From NCBI GenBank assembly GCA_016711485.1, contig JADJSX010000009.1, positions 256,536 to 320,535 on the forward strand: a stretch of 64,000 nucleotides of DNA, written 5' to 3'. The notes beneath the pieces are model-generated. The model had not been told where the DNA came from, made no database searches, and was given only the letters and a program-made list of their open reading frames with translations. The translations under genes were made by a program, and so were the position numbers. Of the stretch, positions 1 through 8,896 are shown piece by piece. The DNA is from Leptospiraceae bacterium (GTDB taxonomy: Bacteria; Spirochaetota; Leptospiria; Leptospirales; Leptospiraceae). Positions within the stretch are counted from its first letter, which is position 1. Each line of letters starts with the position of its first letter.

Positions 1-172
1 GGAAAAGCAATCAAGGAATTCGTAAAAAAAAACGATTGACCTTTGGAGACGTTCAAACTGTATGCAGGATTTATTTGAAAAAAGAATAATTGAACTCGCT
101 ACTTTAGATCCTAGTATTTTCCTAAAACACCTTGATGGAATTTTAATAGCCCTTTAAGATGACAAAGTCGCA
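1..172 (+). mobile_element. 3' end of an IS701-like element (copy 1, cut by window edge)
   Basis: This is the reverse complement of the left part of the element at 13064-14400, carrying the transposase C-terminus and the terminal repeat TGACAAAGTCGCA. The element ends at base 172 and is followed by TTAA (173-176), a plausible target site. The A run at 23-31 is 9 bases long, against 8 in the other copy, so this transposase tail is frameshifted. The rest of the copy lies left of the window. It is in inverted orientation to the second copy. Confidence 0.85.
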
Positions 173-947
173 TTAATAAATTACTTGTATACAATGTTGC
201 AAATTCAGTAATAAAGGAATCCGAGAGTTCAAGAACTTTATCCCAATTCTCTTTTTGAAACTCCTCAACGATTTCGTTATATGGAGCATTGAAAGGATCT
301 TCTATTTGTTTTGAAATTTCTTGGATCACTGCGGAAAGAGCAATTCCAATATTAATTGAATCAAGGAAACAACTATAGCGTATAGTTGAATGGGACCCAT
401 CATTATGGTAAATAATAAGACAATCTTCTTTGTGATCTGAACTTTTAATACTTTCCCAATCTAAGAACATCGGCTCATCATCTGTCGATACGAATATTCC
501 ATTGTCAGTAAATGCAAGAAAATCTTTCTTTACCCCAAAATTAGAAGATACCATATCAGAAGCTTTTTTGGAAAACAATTTTCCAATTCCAAATGTAGCA
601 CCTTCTATAAGACTTTCAGTTAGCGATTCTTGCTCGATTGCCAAGAATATTTTAGTATGAATATCTAAATCAAAAGACTGTCTCACTTCACTGGCTACTG
701 TGATCGGAATATTTATTATACTAATTCTATTTCCTGAAGAACTATTTCTTATTTTAGATTCTTGCTTTCTTATTGCTTCTGTAATTATCTGTTCAAAATC
801 CTTTATATTATTGGTATTATTCAATTCCACCAAATCACTTTTTTGATTATTCGATGTAATCCGTAGTCCACAATAACCACAGAAAAATTTTCCTTCTTTC
901 TCTATAGTGGTTTTAACAATCCCACAACTTTTACAAATATGATCCAT
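173..947 (-). pseudogene. 5' part of a split gene: zinc-ribbon protein, N-terminal half
   Basis: The ATG at 947 follows a good Shine-Dalgarno (TTAGGAG, 9 nt upstream). Residues 1-35 form a zinc ribbon with two CxxC pairs (CKSC, CGYC). A soluble middle domain follows that resembles a bacterial PH-like fold only weakly, then the beginning of a helical repeat region. The open frame runs into the IS at base 172, so its last residues are IS-encoded. The natural continuation is the plus-strand segment at 14405-15969: 775 nt here plus 1565 nt there is exactly 780 codons, joined at TTAA in the same frame. I do not recognise the family. A zinc ribbon followed by TPR-like repeats would fit a regulatory or conflict-system protein, but that is a guess. 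Confidence 0.8.
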
Positions 948-2126
948 AATGAATTCTCCTAAATCTTTTAAATCGCAGCCGTTTTACATAACTAAACTTC
1001 TCTATACTTCAGCTATGCTGTCAAGAGTAAAAGTATGAAAATGGATATTAAAAACCCTTGAAGTTCCTAGCATTACGAAGGATATACTGTCAATGTTTGG
1101 ATATATACATACAGTGAGAATCTATATCTAAATTTTCCACCTACAAAACAATACTTTATGGATATAACCCACCTTTTGTATACTAGTTATCCCCTTTTGT
1201 AAATTGGTGTAAGGTGTTAAAAGGATGAGTTGTCATACTACTAGAAAATAAATCAAATGAGATAGAGGGTTGCCTGTTTGATATTGATAATGTAGAAGAA
1301 TATATTCATATTTGGATTTTGGACAAGAAAGGAAAGGCGCATTTATTTTTGGATGTTTATTATTCGGTTATATAGCGGGGAGGATAACGAATTTAAAAAA
1401 ATCTCACATTAGTTACATGCGTTTTACCGGAAAGTCAATATATACCGCTCTGATATTTATGTTGTGACTGGAATAGCAATAACTGTAATAGAAACAAATG
1501 TGGCATATCTTGATTATTCGCAAATGTGGACTACTACATGAAAAATAGACACAGGCCTTGAACCAAGAATATGAATTAGTTAACTATGCTAAAAAAGGTT
1601 AGCAAAGATTCGAAGATAAAATGGCATGTTCTATTATATTGCCGGTTTTGATAATTCCAAATTCCACTTTATGGGTTATGGATTATAACTTAAATGGAGA
1701 GGCAATAGGCGATATCTCTGAGGTTGATTCTTGCGATTTTTACTTTGGCAATAAAATTTCAATTAAAGATTTGTTTTCGTTTGATTATACTTTTTCTCAT
1801 TTAACAATTTTTACAGAGACTGGCTTTGAACATTTTATAAATAATCTTTCAAAAGATGACAGATTATTCGATAATATTTTTCATGAAAAAAGAAACGATA
1901 TTATCAACTCAGAGAAAGCTAGTCCAATATAATCATATCGAATTACCTAATTACGCTTGGATAATCTCGTTTACCTATAAGACATACAAGTTTTTTATAG
2001 CCTTTTAACCATTTCCCTTGACAAAAAATATCTAAGAATTACGTTCTATCTTGTCTTTATCTTATTCTATTATAGAGGCTGTATATCTTAGATAGTTACT
2101 TTGATAAAGTGAAATAGTAAAACCCC
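948..2126. other. Intergenic stretch with decayed coding remnants
   Basis: There is no well-supported complete gene here. A 45-codon open stretch on the plus strand at 1241-1375 reads like a real protein (acidic, then a WILDKKGKAHLFLDVYY-type strand pattern) but has no start in frame. A second remnant near 1622-1683 (MFYYIAGFDNSKFHF-like, plus strand) runs into a stop and seems to continue in another frame in the ORF at 1621-1932. The upstream region of hsdR (about 2040-2126) is A/T-rich and probably holds its promoter, but no convincing -35/-10 pair stands out. Confidence 0.4.
1621..1932 (+). pseudogene. Small ORF, probably part of a decayed gene
   Basis: This is a 103-codon open frame with a hydrophobic start and a soluble acidic C-terminal part. 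The first 20 codons make better protein sense in the +2 frame, which ends at a stop, while the later codons make sense in this frame. That suggests a frameshifted remnant rather than an intact gene. There is no Shine-Dalgarno before the ATG and no recognised family. Confidence 0.3.
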
Positions 2127-2576
2127 ATGACAAATCAAAATCCTGAACAAATAGCTAGAGACCATATAGATAAAATGCTTATTGCTTCCGGGTGGGTAAT
2201 TCAAAGTATTAAAAAAATAAATCTACATGCGAGAGTCGGCGTAGCGGTTAAGGAGTATTTGACGGATGTTGGACCTGCTGACTATATGCTTTTTGTAGAT
2301 GGGAAACCATGTGGAGTCATAGAGGCAAAGAGAGAAGAAGAAGGTCATCGAATCAGTGTGCATGAAACACAAGGGGAAGAGTATGCAAATGCAAAACTCA
2401 AACATCTAAACAATGACCCTTTACCTTTTGTGTATATTAGCACAGGAGAGGTTACACGGTTTACAGACTTTACCGATCCAAAGCCAAGAGCTAGATCAAT
2501 CTTTTGTTTTCATCGACCTGAAACATTACGCGACTGGTATAAGAATTATACAGAAAATAAAATTCATTCGATATCC

Positions 2577-2606
2577 CGTAGGGACAGGTCGCGACCTGTC
2601 CCTACG
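2577..2606. repeat. RAYT-type palindrome copy 1, inside hsdR
   Basis: This is a perfect 30-bp palindrome with core GACAGGTCGCGACCTGTC flanked by CGTAGG/CCTACG. It is read in frame within hsdR as RRDRSRPVPT, between the nuclease and helicase domains. The same 30-mer occurs at 6624, 7043 and 7258, with close variants at 4922 and 7990. Confidence 0.92.
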
Positions 2607-3666
2607 TCTATACGAGGAAGATTACAACAATTACCCTCTTTACCTACTGAAGGTTTGCGCGATTGTCAGATCAATGCGATTACTAAATTAGAAAAATCAT
2701 TTAAAGAAAATCGACCTAGAGCTTTGATTCAAATGGCGACTGGTTCAGGAAAAACATTTACAGCAATTACGTTTATCTATCGGTTATTAAAATATGCAAA
2801 AGCAAAACGAGTTTTATTTTTAGTAGATACGAAGAATTTAGGAGAACAAGCGGAACAAGAATTCATGTCATTTGTTCCGAATGATGACAACAGAAAGTTT
2901 ACCGAACTCTATAGCGTCCAACGTTTAAAATCCAGTTATGTTGCCACAGATAGTCAAGTATGTATTAGCACAATACAACGATTATACTCAGTTTTAAAAG
3001 GCTCAGAGTTAGATGAAAAATTAGAAGAAGAAAATCCAAATGAAAGAAAATGGCAACCGAAAGAAGTTCCTCCAATAGAATACAATTCAAAAATACCAAT
3101 TGAGTTTTTTGATTTTATTGTGATTGATGAATGCCATAGAAGTATTTACAATCTTTGGAAACAAGTATTAGAATATTTTGATGCATTCGAAGTGGGGCTA
3201 ACGGCTACACCCGATAAACGAACGGTAGGATATTTTAATCAAAACCAAGTAAGTGAGTATTCCCATGAAATGGCAGTTGCCGATGGAGTCAATGTTGGTT
3301 ATGAAGTTTTTATCATTGATACAAAAATTACACAAGCGGGAGCGACACTCTGGAAGGGAGAATACATTGAGCATAGAGAACGTCTAAGTTTCAAAAAAAG
3401 AATGCAACTGCAAGACGAAGATGAAGCTTACTCGAAAATGCAGTTAGACAAAGATGTTGTAAATCTCAATCAAATCAGAACTATAATAAAATCTTTCAAA
3501 GATAATCTTCCAAATATTTTTAAAGACCGATATGACGAGAATGGAAACTTTGAAGTCCCAAAGACATTAATCTTTGCAAAGACAGATAGCCATGCAGACG
3601 ATATAATACGAATTGTAAGAGAAGAATTTGCAGAAGAAAATCGGTTTTGCAAAAAGATTACTTATA

Positions 3667-3824
3667 ACTGACCTTACGCAAAATTGATAATTTAAGGAGC
3701 CAAAGATGATTTTGAGAATATTAGAGAATGTTAATGAATTAATAAATTCAATAGCCTGCGGCAGCAAGCCCACCGCTAGGTGCAAACCTCAAGTGGACGC
3801 TGGACTCACCTTGCGTAAGGTGAG
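3667..3824 (+). mobile_element. MITE copy 1 (158 bp) inserted in hsdR
   Basis: The terminal inverted repeats are ACTGACCTTACGCAA at the left and TTGCGTAAGGTGAG at the right. The element is flanked by TTATA on both sides (3662-3666, 3825-3829). Near the right end is a conserved core, about 3752-3792, reading CCTGCGGCAGCAAGCCCACC then GCTAGGTGCAAACCTC. There is no transposase inside, so it must move in trans. Nearly identical to copy 2 (17989-18146), with related copies at 29158-29337 and 60849-61041. Confidence 0.85.
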
Positions 3825-4824
3825 TTATAATTCAGACAAAGACAAGAAAGATGAAAACGATAATATCATCGAAAAAGGGGAAGACCCAAAAAGTAACCTA
3901 GCACAATTTAGAAATGACTATCATCCACGCATTGCGGTTACTGTGGATATGATTGCAACAGGAACGGATGTAAAACCGTTAGAAATACTTCTTTTTATGA
4001 GAGATGTAAAAAGTATCAATTACTTTGAGCAAATGAAAGGGAGGGGAACAAGAACGATTAGCCTCGATGATTTAAAAAAAGTAACACCTACTGCTAAATA
4101 TACAAAAGATCATTTTGTGATTGTAGATGCTATCGGAGTCACGAAGAGTTTAAAGACAGATAGCCGCCCATTGGAAAAGAAGCCAGGTGTAGCACTAAAA
4201 GAATTACTCCAAGCTATCGCAGTTGGAGCAAGAGACGAAGCATTATTTACCACACTTGCCAGTAGACTTGTTCGATTAGAAAAACAACTAACTGAAAAGG
4301 AAAAACAAAAATTTAAAGAAAAGGCAAATGGAAAAACAATTCCACAAATCGCAAAAGAACTATTAAACGCTTTTAATCCTGATACAATTGAGAATGTAGA
4401 ATTAAAAATTAAGAATGAAAAATTGGAAGCAACGCCTGAGGAAGTAGAATTTGCCGTAAATATAGAAATGGAAAAAATCCAAAACGAGGCAGCGAAAGTA
4501 TTCACAGGTGATTTAAATGATTTCATAGAAAATGCAAGAAAAACTCACGAACAAAGGATTGATACATTAAATCCAGACGAAGTAATTAAAGCAGGTTGGG
4601 ATAAAGACAACAAAGAAAAAGCAAATGACATAGTAAAAGAATTTACCAAATGGATGCAAGAGCATAAAGACGAATTAACCGCGTTGCAAATTTTCTACAA
4701 CGAACCATACCGTAGAAGAGAACTAACCTACTCAATGCTAAAAGAAGTATTGGAAACACTTCTAAGAGAAAAACCATTATTAGCCCCTGTGCATGTATGG
4801 CAAGCCTATGAAGAATTAGGAACA

Positions 4825-4953
4825 GGTCACGATGTAATGTCGGGTCACGATGTAATGTCGGGTCACGATGTAATGTCGGGTCACGATGTAATGTCGGGTC
4901 ACGATGTAATGTCGGGTCACGATGTAGTGACAGGTCGCGACCTGTCACTACAT
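4825..4953. repeat. 18-bp tandem array joined to a palindrome, inside hsdR
   Basis: Five perfect 18-bp units (GGTCACGATGTAATGTCG) run from 4825 to 4914. A partial sixth unit merges into a 32-bp perfect palindrome at 4922-4953 with the same core GACAGGTCGCGACCTGTC and GTAGT arms. Everything stays in frame and encodes five GHDVMS hexapeptides followed by VVTGRDLSLH in the C-terminal part of HsdR. The arrangement (18-bp units immediately left of a palindrome) recurs at 6989-7072. Confidence 0.92.
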
Positions 4954-5298
4954 TCAAAACGTGCAAAATCTCCGTTATCCGATATGATTGCACTCGTTTC
5001 TTTAATCCGTAAAATTACAGGGGTAGATCAAATATTAACTTCTTACGACAAAATAGTAGACAAAAACTTCCAAGACTGGGTTTTCAAAAAACAAGCTGGA
5101 AAAACTAAATTCAACGAAGAACAAATGTTATGGCTTCGGATGATTAAAGAATATGTTGTAAATAGTTTTCATATCGAAAAAGAAGATTTTGACCTAAACC
5201 CCTTCGATAGCAAGGGTGGCTTAGGTAAATTCTACGAATTATTCAAAGAGGATTATGAAAAAATTCTCGATGAGTTAAATGAAGTGTTGGCTGCCTAG

Positions 5299-5470
5299 TA
5301 CTAGGATTAAAGGATTTTAGGATTAGCATGATTAGCTTTTTAGAAATTAGAATATTTAAATATTGTAGGATTACCATGATTAACTTGATTTACAGAATTA
5401 CGATGAAAGAAAAAAGTTTACTAAATGCAAAATCATGGAATCCTTTTAATCCTAGAAATCAAGGCAAAGA
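5299..5470. repeat. AATCC/GGATT-rich imperfect inverted repeat
   Basis: The spacer between hsdR and the DUF488 gene begins with GATTAAAGGATTTTAGGATT-type sequence and ends with its approximate inverse (AATCATGGAATCCTTTTAAT). It could fold into a long imperfect hairpin. Similar sequence fills the spacers at 8700-8896 and 11166-11270, and a half copy lies at about 10064-10100. It may act as an intercistronic hairpin or be a short mobile repeat. Confidence 0.55.
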
Positions 5471-6352
5471 ATGAAAAAAACTATTGAAGTTAAATCGATG
5501 TTTTACAGAAGAAAAGTAATTCTTGCTCTCATTCAAATGTTTGGAGGGAAACTTTCTAAATTAGATTTTCAGAAGCTTCTTTTTTTATTTTCACAAATTC
5601 AAAAAGAACCTAGTTATGATTTTCTTCCTTATCGTTTCGGTTGTTATTCCGCACAAGTAAACCAAGATTTGAAAACGATGATTAAATATGATTTAGTCGA
5701 AGAGAATCCTGTAACATGGATTATAAAAACAAAAACTAATTATAACGAAACCGTGAAGCCACAGGATAGAGAATTTATGAAAAATCTTTATTCTGATTTT
5801 AAGAATTTAAAAGGGGAATCATTAATTCAGTATGTGTATAAGAAATTTCCCTTTTATGCAATTAGAAGTGAGATAGCTGAAAAGATTTTAAAAAAATCTG
5901 AATTAGAAATCATTCAAAGTTTACAACCGAATAAAAAAGAATCGGTTCTGTTTACGATTGGTTATGAAGGTAAGTCTGTAGAAAAATATGTTACTCAGTT
6001 GCTAAACGAAAGTGTGAAAGTGCTTTGCGATGTAAGAAAAAATCCGTTCAGTATGAAGTATGGTTTTTCTAAAAGTCAGTTGAAAAAAATATTAGAAAAT
6101 GTAGGAATTGAATCTGATAAAATAAAAAATTTAAAACAAGAAACAGACTATCAAAATCTATTTGTAGAGTATGAAAAAAATATTTTACCAAAGATGACTG
6201 ACGATTTAAAAAGAGTCTCTGATATTTGCAAAAAAAATAAGCGAGTAGCTTTGACTTGTTTTGAGAAAGAACATACTTCCTGTCATAGAAGCAGAACGGC
6301 TAATGCACTTTTGCCCTTACTTTCCAATAAATTTTCTCTGGAACATATATAA
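5471..6352 (+). CDS. DUF488 family protein with an N-terminal helical domain
   Basis: This is a 293-residue protein. Residues 1-130 are helical and resemble the SocA/Panacea-like domain found with toxin-antitoxin and phage genes (moderate similarity by eye). Residues about 155-290 are a DUF488 domain: FTIGYEGKSVEKY at the start, CDVRKNPFSMKYGFSK in the middle, and CFEKEHTSCHRS, with the conserved Cys and His, near the end. DUF488 proteins have no settled biochemical function but are often found in restriction and defence loci, as here between hsdR and hsdS. The start is supported by AAGG just upstream. The gene is intact, unlike several of its neighbours. Confidence 0.75.
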   Translation: MKKTIEVKSMFYRRKVILALIQMFGGKLSKLDFQKLLFLFSQIQKEPSYDFLPYRFGCYSAQVNQDLKTMIKYDLVEENPVTWIIKTKTNYNETVKPQDREFMKNLYSDFKNLKGESLIQYVYKKFPFYAIRSEIAEKILKKSELEIIQSLQPNKKESVLFTIGYEGKSVEKYVTQLLNESVKVLCDVRKNPFSMKYGFSKSQLKKILENVGIESDKIKNLKQETDYQNLFVEYEKNILPKMTDDLKRVSDICKKNKRVALTCFEKEHTSCHRSRTANALLPLLSNKFSLEHI

Positions 6353-6369
6353 TCTATGAAGATGAAAAT

Positions 6370-6963
6370 ATGAAAAACCGTAAACCCAATCGATTAAAAG
6401 GATTTGATTATTCCTCAGATAATTTGTATTTTATCACATCCTGCACAAAAGATAGAATTTGTTGGTTCGGTGAAATTATTTCAAATACAATGATATTAAA
6501 TGAATGTGGAAATATTGCACAGAAACAATGGTTCTGGCTGAAAGACCAATATCCATACGTTCAATTACACGAATTTATTGTAATGCCAAATCATATCCAT
6601 GGAATTATTGAAATCGTAAAATCCGTAGGGACAGGTCGCGACCTGTCCCTACGCGTAAACGATCCATCCCCACGGAAAATAAAACCATTATCCGAATTGA
6701 TGGGGGCATATAAAACAACGGTATCCAAACAAATTCATTTATTAGAAAATGAGAAATCAAAAAACGTAAAAGATTTTGCATGGCAGAGATCGTTTCATGA
6801 TCATATCCTTCGTGACGAACCATCATTTTATAATATTTCGGAATATATAAAAAATAACCCGATAAATTGGAAGAACGATGAATTTAATAAATATTTATTT
6901 TTATACAATGAATTTTGTGGTAATGATAAATGGTTTGAATACGATAAATTGTGGGGACGATGA
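6370..6963 (+). CDS. REP-associated tyrosine transposase (RAYT, Y1/IS200-like)
   Basis: This is a 197-residue single-domain Y1 transposase of the RAYT type. It opens with the typical RRKPNRLKGFDYS-like start, has the HUH metal motif in MPNHIHGI (about residues 72-79) and a conserved SEYIKNNPINW segment near the end. RAYTs nick single-stranded palindromic REP sequences. A perfect palindrome of the type scattered around this locus lies inside this gene (6624-6653) and reads in frame as VGTGRDLSLR about seven residues after the HUH motif. It starts 17 nt after the DUF488 gene and is probably co-transcribed with it. There are no flanking IS ends, as expected for a domesticated RAYT. The reading frame is intact. 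Confidence 0.85.
   Translation: MKNRKPNRLKGFDYSSDNLYFITSCTKDRICWFGEIISNTMILNECGNIAQKQWFWLKDQYPYVQLHEFIVMPNHIHGIIEIVKSVGTGRDLSLRVNDPSPRKIKPLSELMGAYKTTVSKQIHLLENEKSKNVKDFAWQRSFHDHILRDEPSFYNISEYIKNNPINWKNDEFNKYLFLYNEFCGNDKWFEYDKLWGR
6624..6653. repeat. RAYT-type palindrome copy 3, inside the RAYT gene
   Basis: A perfect 30-bp palindrome identical to the copy at 2577-2606, read in frame as ten codons within the transposase itself. Confidence 0.92.
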
Positions 6964-6988
6964 ACATAGGAACAGGTCATCATTGCGA

Positions 6989-7072
6989 CGTAGGGACAGG
7001 ATATTCCGTAGGGACAGGATATTCCGTAGGGACAGGATATTCCGTAGGGACAGGTCGCGACCTGTCCCTACG
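6989..7072. repeat. 18-bp tandem array joined to palindrome copy 4
   Basis: Three perfect 18-bp units (CGTAGGGACAGGATATTC; 6989-7006, 7007-7024, 7025-7042) are followed directly by the 30-bp palindrome (7043-7072). Each unit begins with the left arm of the palindrome, so the array looks like repeated half-palindromes. It lies between the RAYT gene and hsdS. The bases just before it (AGGAACAGGTCAT, 6968-6980) match those before the hsdR array (AGGAACAGGTCAC). Confidence 0.9.
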
Positions 7073-7411
7073 TCAGAATATCAATACATCAATATATCCG
7101 TCCTATGTCGAAATATTGAATGATTCATTATAAAAAGCACAACAACAATATGAAAGAAGCAAACAATAATATACCGCAACATTGGGAAATGAAGAAGTTG
7201 CAAATTGATGAAATATTCCATTATGAAAAAATATTTCACGGAAACGGATTTTCATACCGTAGGGACAGGTCGCGACCTGTCCCTACGTCAGAATATCAAT
7301 ACATCAATATATCCGTCCTATGTCGAAATATTGAATGATTCATTATAAAAAGCACAACAACAATATGAAAGAAGCAAACAACAATATACCGCAACATTGG
7401 GAAATGAAGAA
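7043..7411. repeat. Direct duplication of palindrome plus hsdS 5' end
   Basis: About 154 bp at 7043-7196 (palindrome, spacer and the first 16 codons of hsdS) are repeated at 7258-7411 with about one mismatch. The first copy of the start (ATG at 7150, MKEANNNIPQHW...) departs from hsdS after the codons for MKK and runs into unrelated sequence, so it is an orphan 5' fragment. The duplicated palindrome (7258-7287) may have mediated the event. The 60 bp between the copies (about 7198-7257) has no counterpart elsewhere in the window. Confidence 0.88.
7258..7287. repeat. RAYT-type palindrome copy 5, upstream of hsdS
   Basis: A perfect 30-bp palindrome identical to that at 7043-7072. It lies about 77 bp before the likely hsdS start and is part of the direct duplication. 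Confidence 0.92.
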
Positions 7412-8699
7412 ATTAGGAGAGCTTTGTTTTACCACAAGTGGAGGAACACCATACCGTGGGAATAGTAAATTCTATGAAGGGAATATACCTTGGGTAAAAT
7501 CAGGAGAGCTAGATAAAGGATTAATTCTTGATACGGAAGAAAAAATTACAGAAGACGCAATTAAAAATTCTAGTGCGAAAATATTTCCTAAAGGAACATT
7601 ATTAATTGCTCTCTATGGTGCGACTATTGGCAAATTAGCATTCCTTGGAATTGACGCAGCTACAAATCAAGCGATATGCGGTATTCATAAAAGTGACCAT
7701 ATTGATTCCGTTTATCTCTATCATTTTTTATTTTATAAAAAGCCAAGCTTTATTAAGCAAAGTTTTGGTGGTGCACAACCAAATATAAGTCAGGCAATTT
7801 TAAAAGATTTAACAGTCCCCCTCCCACCTCTCCCCGAACAAGTCGCCATTGTAAACAAAATAGAAGAACTTTTCAGTGAATTAGAAAACGGGAAAGAACA
7901 ACTATTAACCGCACAAAGGCAACTTAAGATATACCGCCAGAGTTTGTTGAAGGCAGCGTTTGAGGGACGGTTGACATCATCGGAATCGTCGGTAGGGACA
8001 GGTCGCGACCTGTCCCTACCGGAACAAAAAAAATCAAACAATATAAATACAATAACGGAAAACGACAATTTACCTCAAGGATGGAAATTGGTTAAAATAG
8101 ACTCTTTATTATCAGATAAAAAAAAGGGAATGACCACTGGACCATTTGGAACAATGCTAAAGAAAAGTGATTATCAAAAGCATGGTGTTCCAATTTTAGG
8201 TATTGAAAACATTGGCGAAGGAATCTTCCAAATGCCAAACCGGAATTTTCTTACAAAGGAAAAAGCAAAAGAACTCAAGAGTTTTACAGTAAAAGAAAAC
8301 GACCTTATTATATCTCGTTCAGGAACAATTGGAGAAATTTGCCTTATACCAAAGAAAATGGAGAATTCAGTAATATCTTCGAATTTAATGAAAGTTTCAC
8401 TGAATCAGGAAGTCGTATATACTAAATTTTTCGTTTATCTCTTTCTTGGAGGTAAAGTAAGACAGCAAGTATTTGAACTTTGTAAAGGCTCTTCAAGAGC
8501 ATTTCTAAATCAAACGATTCTAAATTCTTTAGATTTCCCTCTCCCACCACTCCAAGTCCAACAAGCGATAGTCGAAATACTTGAGAGCAAACTCACAGTA
8601 TGCGACAAACTAGAAGAAACGATTAGCGAGAGTCTCAGGCAAACGGAAACACTTAGGCAGAGTATATTGAAGAAAGCGTTTGAGGGTAAACTTGTCTAG
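7365..8699 (+). CDS. hsdS: Type I restriction-modification specificity subunit
   Basis: HsdS recognises the two half-sites of the target and bridges HsdM and HsdR. There are two target recognition domains (about residues 10-150 and 235-390), each followed by the conserved helical spacer: PPLPEQVAIVNKIEELFSEL...LLKAAFEGRLT, and PPLQVQQAIVEILESKL...ILKKAFEGKLV at the C-terminus. A palindrome (7990-8021) encodes VGTGRDLSLP exactly in the linker between the first spacer helix and the second domain, where an insert could alter half-site spacing. The ATG at 7365 gives a typical N-terminus, and an in-frame ATG at 7335 is also possible. Neither has a strong Shine-Dalgarno. The frame is intact. Confidence 0.88.
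   Translation: MKEANNNIPQHWEMKKLGELCFTTSGGTPYRGNSKFYEGNIPWVKSGELDKGLILDTEEKITEDAIKNSSAKIFPKGTLLIALYGATIGKLAFLGIDAATNQAICGIHKSDHIDSVYLYHFLFYKKPSFIKQSFGGAQPNISQAILKDLTVPLPPLPEQVAIVNKIEELFSELENGKEQLLTAQRQLKIYRQSLLKAAFEGRLTSSESSVGTGRDLSLPEQKKSNNINTITENDNLPQGWKLVKIDSLLSDKKKGMTTGPFGTMLKKSDYQKHGVPILGIENIGEGIFQMPNRNFLTKEKAKELKSFTVKENDLIISRSGTIGEICLIPKKMENSVISSNLMKVSLNQEVVYTKFFVYLFLGGKVRQQVFELCKGSSRAFLNQTILNSLDFPLPPLQVQQAIVEILESKLTVCDKLEETISESLRQTETLRQSILKKAFEGKLV
7990..8021. repeat. RAYT-type palindrome copy 6, in the hsdS linker
   Basis: A 32-bp perfect palindrome with core GACAGGTCGCGACCTGTC and GGTAGG/CCTACC arms. It is read in frame as VGTGRDLSL between the two halves of HsdS. Confidence 0.92.
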
Positions 8700-8896
8700 A
8701 TTAAGATTGATAGGATTAACGGATTGAAGGATTAACTTTAATGACGAAGATTATCTTAATTACTACATCCTATAATCTTAAAATCCTAGAAATCCTAATT
8801 CTGACAGTTGGAAGTAAAAGGTACTCTTAATGATAAAAAATACTTCAAGAACAAAATCCTGCCAATCCTTAAATCCTGAAAATCAAGGTACTGACA
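8700..8896. repeat. AATCC/GGATT-rich spacer repeat
   Basis: GGATTAACGGATTGAAGGATT near the start and several AATCCT heptads later (ATCCTATAATCTTAAAATCC, CTGCCAATCCTTAAATCC) give a long imperfect inverted repeat like that at 5299-5470. It separates hsdS from the first rhuM gene and contains no ORF. Confidence 0.5.

Larger units (their letters stand above)
2127..5298 (+). pseudogene. hsdR: Type I restriction endonuclease subunit R, interrupted by a MITE
   Basis: HsdR is the motor and nuclease subunit of type I restriction enzymes. The N-terminal nuclease domain has the D...EAK signature (VIEAKR, about residue 65). Helicase motifs follow: I (ATGSGKT, about 203), II (DECHRS, about 337) and III (TATP, about 362), then the RIAVTVDMIATGTDVKP motif after the break. 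Translation stops at 3671 inside a 158-bp MITE (3667-3824). Removing the MITE plus one copy of the TTATA target duplication leaves 3009 nt, an uninterrupted 1002-residue protein of normal HsdR length. As it stands the protein is cut after about 513 residues, so restriction is probably off unless the element is excised. Two REP-type palindromes sit in frame (residues about 151-160, and the array at 4825-4953). Subunit order here is R-S-M. Confidence 0.9.

Noticed and set aside
3667..3824. Integron attC site interpretation of the MITE core (GTTGGGC-like boxes in some copies)
   Set aside because: The boxes are not placed as R''/R' pairs, no integron integrase is present, and clear 5-6 bp target duplications with inverted ends fit a transposed element better.
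4643..4993. Antisense ORF rich in HRDPTL repeats
   Set aside because: It is the reverse reading of the 18-bp array in hsdR and has no independent support.
4825..7072. CRISPR array
   Set aside because: The 18-bp repeats are contiguous with no unique spacers, lie in a coding frame, and no cas genes are present.
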